Part shown: piece after piece, positions 9,596 to 17,103 of the stretch | Layout: each line of letters starts with the position of its first letter | Numbering within the stretch: position 1 is the stretch's first letter | NCBI RefSeq assembly: GCF_900177415.1 | Contig: NZ_FXAF01000006.1 | Span: forward strand, 1,202,001-1,266,000 | Length of the DNA stretch: 64,000 nucleotides | Reading direction: 5' to 3' | Source of the DNA: Xaviernesmea oryzae | Lineage (GTDB): Bacteria > Pseudomonadota > Alphaproteobacteria > Rhizobiales > Rhizobiaceae | The notes under the pieces: generated by a model | Databases searched by the model: none | What the model saw: only the letters and a program-made list of their open reading frames with translations | Told to the model about the DNA's origin: nothing | Position numbers and translations under genes: made by a program

Positions 9596-11037
9596 GGGAT
9601 CGCCACCACTTTGCCCGGGTTCATGATCCCGGCCGGATCGAAGGCCTTCTTGATGCGCCGCATGAGGTCCATCTCGATCGGCGCGCGGATATGCGCGAGC
9701 TCGTCGCGCTTCAACTGGCCGATACCGTGTTCGGCCGAGATCGAGCCGCCGGCGGCAAGCACGATGCCGTGCACGATCGCGTTGATCTCCCGCCAGCGGG
9801 CGATGAAGGCCGCTTTGTCACCTCCCATATCGGCGCTGAGGGGCTGGGAGATATTGTAATGGATGTTGCCGTCGCCGAGATGGCCGAAGGCGCAGATGCG
9901 GGCGCCGGGAATGGCAGCCGTGACCGCCTTGTCGGCTTCCGCCATGAAGGCCGGAATTTTCGAGACCGGCACCGAGACGTCGTGCTTGATGGAGCCGCCT
10001 TCCGGCTTCTGGGCGTCGGACATGCTTTCCCGCATGTGCCAGAGCGCCTTCTGCTGGGCGACGGAGGAGGCGACCACCGCGTCGCGGATGAGCCCCGCTT
10101 CGAAACCCTGCTCGAGCAGCGACTGGATCATTGTCTCCGCCGTCTCGGCGGAATCGGAGGTCGAGATGTCGATCAGCGCGTACCAGGGATGCGGCTCGGA
10201 AAGCGGATCGCGCACGCCTTCGATGTGGCGGGTGGTGAATTCGATGCCGATGCGCGGCATCAGCTCGAAGCCCGTCAGCGCCGTGCCGCAAAGGTTGGAG
10301 GCCCGCTCGAAAAGCTTCAGGGCATCTTCCGGGGAGTTGAGGCCCGCCAGCGCCACCTGGTGGCCGGCCGGCTGCGGAAAGAGTTTCAGGACGGCGCCGG
10401 TGATGATGCCGAGCGTGCCTTCCGCGCCGATGAAGAGGTCGCGCAGGTCGTAGCCGGTATTGTCCTTCTTGAGGCGGCGCAGCCCGTCCCAGATTTCGCC
10501 CGTCGGCAGCACCACTTCGAGGCCGAGGCAGAGCTGGCGCATGTTGCCGTAGGCGAGCACGGCGGTGCCGCCGGCATTGGTGGAGAGATTACCCCCGATG
10601 CGGCAGGAGCCTTCCGAGCCGAGCGACAGCGGGAACAGCCGGCCGACGGCTTCGGCCGCCTTCTGCACGTCGGCGAGGATCGCGCCGCCATCGGCGACGA
10701 GCACGTTGGCGACGGGATCGACGTCGCGGATGCGGTTCATCCGTTCGAGCGAGACGATCAGGTCGCTGCCGCCGGTGCGGGGCGTCTGGCCGCCGACGAG
10801 GCCGGTATTGCCCGTCTGCGGCACGATAGGCGTACCGGTCTCGCTCGCGAGCTTCAATATTTCCGAAACCTCCTGCGTCGAACCCGGCTTCAGGAGCATG
10901 GGCGAGGACCCCTGATAGAGCCCGCGGCCTTCGACGAGATGGGGCGCCAGATCTTGCGGATCGCGCAGCACATGGCTTTCGCCGACGATCGCCGCGAAAC
11001 GGTCGAGAAGCTCTGGTTTCGGTCCGGAGATATCCAT
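9592..11037 (-). CDS. FAD-binding D-2-hydroxyacid dehydrogenase (GlcD / D-lactate / D-2-hydroxyglutarate type)
   Basis: 481 residues with the two-domain layout of this flavoprotein family: an N-terminal PCMH-type FAD domain (about 35-215; NTGLVGGQTP, NAGGTAVLAYGNMRQ, IGAEGTLGIITGAVLKLFP) and a C-terminal FAD-oxidase domain with the metal/substrate motifs FGHLGDGNIHYN and SAEHGIGQLKR. It should oxidise a D-2-hydroxyacid to the 2-oxoacid; the sequence does not distinguish lactate, 2-hydroxyglutarate and glycolate. I start at MDISGPKPELL because the in-frame extension upstream overlaps the previous gene and is low-complexity Arg/Pro. It follows tsaC by 16 bases and overlaps the ModE-like gene. 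Confidence 0.9.
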   Translation of the reverse strand: MDISGPKPELLDRFAAIVGESHVLRDPQDLAPHLVEGRGLYQGSSPMLLKPGSTQEVSEILKLASETGTPIVPQTGNTGLVGGQTPRTGGSDLIVSLERMNRIRDVDPVANVLVADGGAILADVQKAAEAVGRLFPLSLGSEGSCRIGGNLSTNAGGTAVLAYGNMRQLCLGLEVVLPTGEIWDGLRRLKKDNTGYDLRDLFIGAEGTLGIITGAVLKLFPQPAGHQVALAGLNSPEDALKLFERASNLCGTALTGFELMPRIGIEFTTRHIEGVRDPLSEPHPWYALIDISTSDSAETAETMIQSLLEQGFEAGLIRDAVVASSVAQQKALWHMRESMSDAQKPEGGSIKHDVSVPVSKIPAFMAEADKAVTAAIPGARICAFGHLGDGNIHYNISQPLSADMGGDKAAFIARWREINAIVHGIVLAAGGSISAEHGIGQLKRDELAHIRAPIEMDLMRRIKKAFDPAGIMNPGKVVAIP

Positions 11038-11053
11038 AGGCTGCCTCCTTCTC

Positions 11054-12031
11054 TTATTCCCGCGGCGCGGCGGCTCGGGCCAGCCGGTCGTTGATCGCCT
11101 CGCCGAGCCCGTGCTCGGGGATGGGTGTGACCGCAATGCGGGCCGCACCCGTCGCATCGGCGCGCTTCAGGTAATCGAACAGGTTTGCCGCCGCCTGCGC
11201 AAGATCGCCGGAAGGACTGAGATCAAAAACCGCTACGGCGCGTTCGACCCCCTTCACCGGGGCGGTGCCCAGCCGGATCAGCGCCTCGCCGGGCTCGACA
11301 TGGTCGGCGTTGAGCCGCACGGCGGCGCCCGGCGCATAGTGGGAAGCGAGCATGCCGGGCGCTTCGATGATCGCCGCCGGACCTTCCGGCCGGATCACCG
11401 TAAGGCCGGTGGCCTTCTCGATCTCCTCTGCCGCCACGCCGCCGGGTCTCAGCAGGCGGATGATACCGTCTTCCACGCGCACGATGGTGGATTCGACGCC
11501 CACCGGTGCGGCGCCGCCGTCGACGATGAGCTTGAGCCTGTCGCCCAGGTCCTCCGCCACGTGGCTCGCGCTCGTCGGGCTCACCTTGCCGGACGTGTTG
11601 GCGCTCGGCGCTGCAAGCGGCTTCCCGAAGGCCCGGATGAGCTCGGATGCGAACCCTTTCGGCAGGCGGATGCCGATCGTGTCAAGACCCGCGGTGGCGA
11701 GCGAGTGGATGCCGCTTTCCGGCTTCAGCGGCAGGATCAGCGTCAGCGGCCCGGGCCAGAAGGTTTCGGCGAGCGTTTTCGAGATCGGATCGAAAACCGC
11801 ATAGCGCTCGGCCATGGAAAGGTCGGCCACATGGCAGATCAGCGGGTTGAAACGCGGCCGCCCCTTGGTCTCGTAGATGCGGGTGATGGCTGCGGGATTG
11901 GTGGCGTCCGCGGCGAGCCCATAGACGGTCTCGGTCGGGATCGCCACGGGAAAGCCTTCGGCAAGCACCGCACAGGCTCGCTTGAGCGCGTCTTCGTGGT
12001 TGCGGGTGATATCGATGATCTCGGCCGTCAT
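11054..12031 (-). CDS. tsaC: L-threonylcarbamoyladenylate synthase (Sua5 type)
   Basis: 325 residues: YrdC domain (about 8-195) followed by the C-terminal Sua5 domain, so this is the long Sua5 form. Motifs include ETVYGLAADATN, KGRPRFNPLICHV and the Sua5-region PGMLASHYAPGA. It makes threonylcarbamoyl-AMP from threonine, bicarbonate and ATP, the first step of the essential t6A37 tRNA modification. It lies 16 bases upstream of the FAD dehydrogenase gene and about 33 bases downstream of the unknown 204-aa gene, all on the minus strand, so the four genes may share a transcript. Confidence 0.95.
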   Translation of the reverse strand: MTAEIIDITRNHEDALKRACAVLAEGFPVAIPTETVYGLAADATNPAAITRIYETKGRPRFNPLICHVADLSMAERYAVFDPISKTLAETFWPGPLTLILPLKPESGIHSLATAGLDTIGIRLPKGFASELIRAFGKPLAAPSANTSGKVSPTSASHVAEDLGDRLKLIVDGGAAPVGVESTIVRVEDGIIRLLRPGGVAAEEIEKATGLTVIRPEGPAAIIEAPGMLASHYAPGAAVRLNADHVEPGEALIRLGTAPVKGVERAVAVFDLSPSGDLAQAAANLFDYLKRADATGAARIAVTPIPEHGLGEAINDRLARAAAPRE

Positions 12032-12064
12032 GTCCGCACGTCCATAGCGCGGACCGGGCCGTCT

Positions 12065-12679
12065 TCAAAGCTTTTTGATGATCTCGCGCAGCGCATTGCT
12101 CGATGCGCCGAGCGTCAGCACGTTCTTGATCGCTTCCATCGGATCGCTGGTCTGGAACAGGAGCCCGTTCTTGCGGATCGAGCGGTCGATCCGGAATGGT
12201 TCGCCCGGCTCGCCCTCGATCGCGACGGCGAAGTACATGCGCGAATAGGTCGTGCTGATGCGTTCGAAAAATATCTCCTCTTCCCCGATCTCGGAGAAGA
12301 AATTGGCGATGTAGAAGGACCAGCTGACCGGCACACGGCGTGCAAGGAGCGTTCTCGCCGCCGTGACATGGCAGTAGCCGAGATGCGGGCGCTCGTCGAG
12401 CGTGCGGTGGAAGATGATCTTCGGGAACTGGATGGACCGGTGGAATGCGTTGATCCGCTCGTGGCTCTTTTCGCCGGCGGCTTCCAGTTTCTTGCCCGTG
12501 CGTGCCGCGACTTCCGCGTAGCTGACGTAGCGCCGCTCCGCCGGCATCCAGATGGAGCTGTTGCGGGCGATGCGCCCGGTGCGCAGGAATTCCGAATGCG
12601 CGGTCGTCTTCGGCGCCGCGGGAGCAGGTGGCTTCGGCGGCGGAGCTTCGTAATAGCGGAATTTTCCCGTAGCCCGCAT
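12065..12679 (-). CDS. Hypothetical protein, 204 aa
   Basis: I do not recognise this protein. After a Pro/Ala-rich N-terminal stretch (about residues 11-25) it is well structured, with recognisable pieces such as SSIWMPAERRYVSYAEV, KIIFHRTLDERPHLGYCHV and SWSFYIANFFSEIGEEEIFF. No signal peptide or clear membrane helix. I chose the ATG at 12679 because the longer in-frame extension runs into the riboswitch on the opposite strand and has unrelated composition. It is first of four co-directional genes ending with the ModE-like regulator. Confidence 0.75.
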   Translation of the reverse strand: MRATGKFRYYEAPPPKPPAPAAPKTTAHSEFLRTGRIARNSSIWMPAERRYVSYAEVAARTGKKLEAAGEKSHERINAFHRSIQFPKIIFHRTLDERPHLGYCHVTAARTLLARRVPVSWSFYIANFFSEIGEEEIFFERISTTYSRMYFAVAIEGEPGEPFRIDRSIRKNGLLFQTSDPMEAIKNVLTLGASSNALREIIKKL

Positions 12680-12846
12680 GGTGGCGCTGCTCCCATCGAT
12701 GGCGGGACCGTAACATTCACCCCTTAATGACCGGTTTTCCTTTCGCGGGGCTTGAGGGTTTTCCGAAGCCGTCGTCAATGCGGTTGCCGATGTCGCAATG
12801 TTGCCTATGCGACACGCGGGGCTGATGGTTATATCCGCTGCAAGCT

Positions 12847-13035
12847 CAAGGTGCCGCCTCGCTAGGGAGGGCGGAGAATTGGGAAGCCGGTCGAAACCCG
12901 GCGCTGCCCCCGCAACGGTGGTGGAGTTGAGAGGCTTGGCAGAAGTCACTGGGAAAGAGCCGGAACGGCCGCCCGGGAAGGCGCCATGCCTGTCCCGCAA
13001 GGGACAGCTCCTGAGCCCGGAAACCAGCCTGGGAT
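12847..13035 (+). promoter_or_regulatory. Cobalamin (B12) riboswitch
   Basis: The conserved parts of the adenosylcobalamin aptamer occur in order: GGTGCC (12850), GGGAAGCCGGTC...CCGGCGCTGCCCCCGCAACGGT (12881-12919), AGTCACTGGG (about 12944-12953), CCGGGAAGGCGCCAT (from 12974), and the B12 box AGCCCGGAAACCAGCCT at 13014-13030. About 120 bases separate it from the start of the Rieske oxygenase on the same strand, which is the expression platform. Such switches normally turn expression off when cobalamin is plentiful. The region 12680-12846 holds nothing else I can identify. Confidence 0.95.
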
Positions 13036-13155
13036 GAGAGAGAATTTGACCGATCGCGGTGGGCGCTCGGGACGCGGAGATTGCGGGTCGGAGCCGGCCG
13101 GTATTTCCATGTCCTTCCGTGGTTGCTCAAGGGCCGCATTGACGAGGAAGGCAAG

Positions 13156-14400
13156 ATGGAAATTCGCAGTCAGGTCCTGCGGCAGCTCAAGAACCGCCGC
13201 GAAGGCTTCAGCCTCGAACAGGCCTTTTATACCGATCCCGATTATTACAGGCTCGATCTCGAATTGATCTGGTATCGCGATTGGCTGTTCGTCGGCCACG
13301 ATTGCGAACTGCCCAAGGCCGGCAGCTATTTCACGCTGCAGATCGGCGACTATCCGGTCGTCGTCGTGCGCGGCCGCGACGGTCAGATCCGGGCGCTCCA
13401 CAACACCTGCCGCCATCGCGGCAGCCGGGTCTGCACCAAGGAAAGCGGTTCGGCGGTACGGCTCGTCTGTCCCTACCATCAATGGACCTACGAGCTCGAC
13501 GGCTCGCTGCTGATCGCCCGGCAGATGGGCCAGGATTTCGACAAGACGCAGTTCGGGCTGAAGAAGGTCCATTGCGAGAGCGTCGCCGGCTACATCTTCA
13601 TCTGCCTTGCCAACGAGGCTCCCGACTTCGCGCCCGTCCGCGCCGCGATCGAGCCCTACATGGCGCCGCATCGCCTGTCGGAGGCCAAGGTCGCCCACCA
13701 GTCGACGATTATCGAGAAGGGCAACTGGAAGCTCGTCTGGGAAAACAACCGCGAATGTTATCACTGCGCCGGCAATCACCCGGAACTCTGCCGTACGTTC
13801 CCGGAGGCGCCGACCGTCACGGGCGTGTCGGGTGCGATCGACGATCCGGTCATCCTCGAGCACTGGCAGCGCTGTGAGGCGGCCGATCTGCCGAGCGAGT
13901 TCAAGATATCGCCGGACGGCCAGTTCCGTGTGGCCCGCATGCCGCTGATCGAAGGCGCCGAAAGCTATACCATGTCCGGCAGGAAGGCCGTGCAGCGAAG
14001 GCTTTCCGACGACGTGACGATCGACGGGATCGGCACGATGCTGCTCTTCCATTACCCGACCACGTGGAACCACATGCTGGGCGACCACGCGGTCTCCTTC
14101 CGCGTCACGCCGCTCGGGCCGGAGGAGACGGCGGTCACCACCAAATGGCTGGTTCACAAGGATGCGGTCGAAGGCGTCGATTACAATCTGGAAGAGCTGA
14201 CGCATGTCTGGAACATGACCAACGACCAGGACCGTCAGATCGTCGAGGAAAACGCCTTCGGAATCCGCTCGCCGGCATACGAGCCGGGGCCCTATTCGGC
14301 GGTGCACGAAGGTGGCGTCATGCAGTTCGTCGAATGGTATTCGAACTTCATGGTCAACCGCCTTCAGGGCGATCAGACGATGCTTTCGATCGTTGCGTGA
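13156..14400 (+). CDS. Rieske non-haem iron oxygenase alpha subunit (glycine-betaine/stachydrine demethylase-like)
   Basis: 414 residues. The Rieske [2Fe-2S] ligands are visible as C-R-H near residue 84 and CPYH near 105. The mononuclear iron site is ECYHCAGNH near residues 199-208 (H-x4-H), with a plausible Asp partner in TNDQDRQI. Overall it resembles GbcA/Stc2-type oxygenases that demethylate quaternary amines, but substrate assignment from sequence is weak; other aromatic-ring oxygenases are possible. The reductase partner is not adjacent. I chose the ATG at 13156, preceded by AGGAAGG. Its leader contains a cobalamin riboswitch, so it should be expressed mainly when B12 is scarce. Confidence 0.88.
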   Translation: MEIRSQVLRQLKNRREGFSLEQAFYTDPDYYRLDLELIWYRDWLFVGHDCELPKAGSYFTLQIGDYPVVVVRGRDGQIRALHNTCRHRGSRVCTKESGSAVRLVCPYHQWTYELDGSLLIARQMGQDFDKTQFGLKKVHCESVAGYIFICLANEAPDFAPVRAAIEPYMAPHRLSEAKVAHQSTIIEKGNWKLVWENNRECYHCAGNHPELCRTFPEAPTVTGVSGAIDDPVILEHWQRCEAADLPSEFKISPDGQFRVARMPLIEGAESYTMSGRKAVQRRLSDDVTIDGIGTMLLFHYPTTWNHMLGDHAVSFRVTPLGPEETAVTTKWLVHKDAVEGVDYNLEELTHVWNMTNDQDRQIVEENAFGIRSPAYEPGPYSAVHEGGVMQFVEWYSNFMVNRLQGDQTMLSIVA

Positions 14401-14519
14401 TCCGGTTTCTTCCGAGGCTGATCGCTTATTCGTGATCGTCGAGAACCCTTCTCCCAGGAACGGAATACTCTATTTTGCATTGTTTCCTAAACAGAATTCA
14501 GAACAAGGAAACATGAGGA

Positions 14520-14945
14520 ATGAGATCTTTTCGTTTACGCCTGACCGCGGTCGCGATCGCCGCCGCGTCCGCTTTTGCCGGGTTTACGCCCGCGCAGGCC
14601 TTCCAGATGCCCCCGGCGCCCGGCATTTCGTTCGCCAACCCCGTGACGGATGTGCAGTACCGGGATCGCCGTGACTGGCGGCGCGATCGCTATGGCTGGC
14701 ATCGCGGTTATCGAGGCTATCGCGATCGCCGTCCGGGCTATCGGTATCACAACGGCTTCTGGTTCCCGCTGGCTGCCTTCGCCACCGGAGCGATCATCGG
14801 CGGCGCGGTCGCGGCCGATCGCGGCGGCTATGGCAGCCGGCACGTCGCCTGGTGCGAAAGCCGCTACCGGACCTACCGCGCTTCGGACAATACCTACGTG
14901 CCGCGTGCCGGCGTTCGCGCGCAATGCGTATCGCCGTACCGGTAA
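14520..14945 (+). CDS. BA14K family secreted protein, copy 1
   Basis: 141 residues with an N-terminal signal peptide ([17 protein letters not shown], cleavage after AQA near residue 27). An Arg/Tyr-rich segment ([12 protein letters not shown]) follows, then a hydrophobic stretch ([18 protein letters not shown]) and the C-terminal BA14K motif ([17 protein letters not shown] ... CVSPY). The family is named after a Brucella 14-kDa immunoreactive protein with lectin-like properties; the function in rhizobia is not established. It is followed by a terminator and by a second, clearly related gene. Confidence 0.85.
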   Translation: MRSFRLRLTAVAIAAASAFAGFTPAQAFQMPPAPGISFANPVTDVQYRDRRDWRRDRYGWHRGYRGYRDRRPGYRYHNGFWFPLAAFATGAIIGGAVAADRGGYGSRHVAWCESRYRTYRASDNTYVPRAGVRAQCVSPYR

Positions 14946-14970
14946 GATCATTTCGGGGCTGGAATGTGGG

Positions 14971-15000
14971 ACCCGGTTCGGGCATCCGCCCGGGCCGGGT
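14971..15000 (+). terminator. Terminator after BA14K copy 1
   Basis: Interrupted 11-bp stem (ACCCGG-TT-CGGGC paired with GCCCG-GG-CCGGGT, loop ATCC), followed by TTCCGTTGCTTG. It starts 26 bases after the stop codon. Confidence 0.6.
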
Positions 15001-15138
15001 TTCCGTTGCTTGTGCGTTAATCACGCATTCAGGATGAATTTTCTAGTATCGTGACGAACTTACGGTTCGTCGATGGCAGGCGCTGTCGGAGCCGGCGAAG
15101 GAAATGAAAACGTCGACCAAGGGTTGGGAGAGTTCAAT

Positions 15139-15633
15139 ATGACGCTGTTCAAGAAAATCGCGGTCGCGGGCATTTCCGCCGCCGTTCTGCTCGGCTCGCT
15201 GATGCCGGCCGGGGCAATGCCGCTGCCGGCCGCTCCGGCAGCCGGGATCGAGGCGAATTCGGGCGTAAACCTGGTGCAGTATCGCCGCGATTGGCGTGAC
15301 GGCCGCGATTGGCGCGACCGCCGCGGCTGGGATGATCGCCGCGGCTGGTACCGCGGTCATCGCGGCTATCGCGACCGCCGGCCGGGCTATCGCTATTACA
15401 ATGGTTACTGGTTCCCGCTGGCGGCATTCGGCGCCGGCGCGCTGATCGGCGGCGCCATCGCCGCCCAGCCGCGCTATGTCGAGCCGGCTCCCGCCCCGGT
15501 CTATGGCGGCGGCGGTCTCAATCCCCGCCATTACGAATGGTGCTCGGCCCGTTACCGGTCCTACGACGCCTATTCGAACTCGTTCCAGCCCTATAACGGG
15601 CCCCGCCAGACCTGCTATTCGCCCTATTACTGA
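15139..15633 (+). CDS. BA14K family secreted protein, copy 2
   Basis: 164 residues, paralogous to the preceding gene. It has a signal peptide ([22 protein letters not shown]), then tandem [18 protein letters not shown] units, the shared [21 protein letters not shown] block, a glycine-rich hydrophobic segment and the C-terminal BA14K motif ([19 protein letters not shown] ... CYSPY). I start at [11 protein letters not shown], which gives a proper signal peptide and has GGGAG eight bases upstream; a longer start at 15073 would bury it. It is followed by a strong hairpin terminator. Confidence 0.85.
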   Translation: MTLFKKIAVAGISAAVLLGSLMPAGAMPLPAAPAAGIEANSGVNLVQYRRDWRDGRDWRDRRGWDDRRGWYRGHRGYRDRRPGYRYYNGYWFPLAAFGAGALIGGAIAAQPRYVEPAPAPVYGGGGLNPRHYEWCSARYRSYDAYSNSFQPYNGPRQTCYSPYY

Positions 15634-15657
15634 GAGCGGCCGGCAATCGCATCGAAG

Positions 15658-15682
15658 GCCCGTCCGGCATGAGCCGGGCGGG
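15658..15682. terminator. Terminator between BA14K copy 2 and corA
   Basis: Hairpin GCCCGTCCGGC-ATGA-GCCGGGCGGG, followed on the plus strand by TTTTCGTTT. It lies between convergent genes, 24 bases after the BA14K stop, and may act in both directions. Confidence 0.7.
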
Positions 15683-15702
15683 TTTTCGTTTGGCAGGCGG
15701 CA

Positions 15703-16719
15703 TCAAAGAATGCCCACCCGCCTCAAGAGCCACCAGGCGGCGACCACGGACAGCACGATGAGGCCGAAAGCATAGGCCGTTCCGCTCATGCCCTCCGCGA
15801 AGGGCAGGGAGGACGTGTTCATGCCGAAGAAGCCGGTGACGAGCGTCGGCGGCAGCATGAAGGCCGTCATCAGCGACAGGATGTAGAGGTGCCGGTTGGT
15901 CTCGGAGGAAAGCTTCGAGTCGATTTCCTCATGCAGCAGCCGGGCGCGCTCCTGCAGGGCGTAGACGTCGTGGTCGACCGCTTCCAGCCGGGCGACAAGG
16001 CGCGACGCGGCATCGTCGAAGCCGGGCGGCATTTCGTCGTCGTCCGCGGCGGCCGCGCGGCGCATCAGCGTCAGCACGGTTCTCAGATGCCGGTGCAGCC
16101 TCACCACCGTGCGCCGGACCGGAGCAAGCCGCCGGCGCTCGTCGCGCGGCGCATTGTCGTAGACGAAATCCTCGATGAGGTTCAGCTCCTCGGTAAGCTC
16201 CATGACGAGGCTGATCAGCGTGCGCTGGAATTCGGCGACCAGCGTTTCGAACACGTCGATCGGCTGCCTGTAGCGCGATGCGTTCTTCTCGATCGCCGCC
16301 CGCACCCGGTCGATCGATCTGAGCGGCTGCAGGCGGGTGGTGATGATCACCCTGTCCGAGACGAAGAAATGCAGCCAGCCGATATCGCGCGTGTCGTTGT
16401 CGAATTCCCGCTGGAAATCGACCAGCGTGCCATAGACGAGCTGTTCGTCGAGCGTGATGGCCGCGTGCGTATCGTGCGTGGTCAGCGCCGCGATGGCCGC
16501 CGGGGTGAGGCCTGGAAAATTTTCGAGGAAGGCCGTGACCCGCGTGTCGGCGAGATTGAGATGAAGCCAGAGGAAACCTTCGGCCACGTCCAGATCGCTG
16601 CGGGCGGCATCCAGCGGCAATCGCGTGCAGGGCGCCGAACCGGGGCGGAAGTGATAGGCCCAGACGAGCCCGGGAACGGCGGGGGTGAGGATGGACATGG
16701 GCGAGGAATCCGGAAGCAT
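15703..16719 (-). CDS. CorA/ZntB family divalent metal transporter
   Basis: 338 residues with the CorA layout: a long cytoplasmic domain rich in charged helices and two C-terminal membrane segments. The signature GMN lies at their junction (VTGFFGMNTSSLPF, around residue 300). The NTSSLPF loop fits the ZntB branch better than classical Mg-selective CorA, so zinc efflux or broader cation transport is likely; this is inference. The start at MLPDSSPM is supported by AAGGAG eight bases upstream; a GTG three codons earlier would overlap that site. It is monocistronic and convergent with the BA14K genes. Confidence 0.9.
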   Translation of the reverse strand: MLPDSSPMSILTPAVPGLVWAYHFRPGSAPCTRLPLDAARSDLDVAEGFLWLHLNLADTRVTAFLENFPGLTPAAIAALTTHDTHAAITLDEQLVYGTLVDFQREFDNDTRDIGWLHFFVSDRVIITTRLQPLRSIDRVRAAIEKNASRYRQPIDVFETLVAEFQRTLISLVMELTEELNLIEDFVYDNAPRDERRRLAPVRRTVVRLHRHLRTVLTLMRRAAAADDDEMPPGFDDAASRLVARLEAVDHDVYALQERARLLHEEIDSKLSSETNRHLYILSLMTAFMLPPTLVTGFFGMNTSSLPFAEGMSGTAYAFGLIVLSVVAAWWLLRRVGIL

Positions 16720-16849
16720 GCGCGTCACTCCTTAGGCCTCTTGTGTAACGCCGGTTCGACAAGATTTTCTAAAGCGAAAACCGTTGCTGCCTTTTAGTTC
16801 GGTACGCATTCTTATGGTATTAAACCTGATCTCAACAAGGAGCTTTGGC

Positions 16850-17020
16850 ATGTCGCCTGAGGATGATTGCCGCAAGCAGGCCCTAGTCGCGGCGGACGCC
16901 GACAGGAACGATCCCGGTCTGATGGCCTTTCTGGATGCGGCCCTTGTGGACCTGTTTGAATGTGAAGCAGATGAAGATTTCGGCGGAAGGATCGCAAAGC
17001 CTCGGTCTTCTGCCGATTGA
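16850..17020 (+). CDS. Small acidic hypothetical protein, 56 aa
   Basis: A short reading frame beginning MSPEDDCRKQALVAADADR, preceded by AAGGAG eight bases before the ATG. It is strongly acidic (DLFECEADEDFGG) with no signal peptide or membrane helix. I do not know the family. It lies 83 bases before the acyl-CoA dehydrogenase gene on the same strand and could be its leader gene. Confidence 0.55.
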   Translation: MSPEDDCRKQALVAADADRNDPGLMAFLDAALVDLFECEADEDFGGRIAKPRSSAD

Positions 17021-17103
17021 CAATCGCATTTACGTTTACGTAAAAGAAAGGGCAGGAGCGGGCAGCAATGCGGTGAGGCGCATATGCGCCAAGGAGGAGC
17101 ATC

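Noticed and set aside
12680..13000. N-terminal extension of the minus-strand 204-aa gene to 311 aa
   Set aside because: The extension lies over the cobalamin riboswitch on the other strand and its composition is unlike the rest of the protein.
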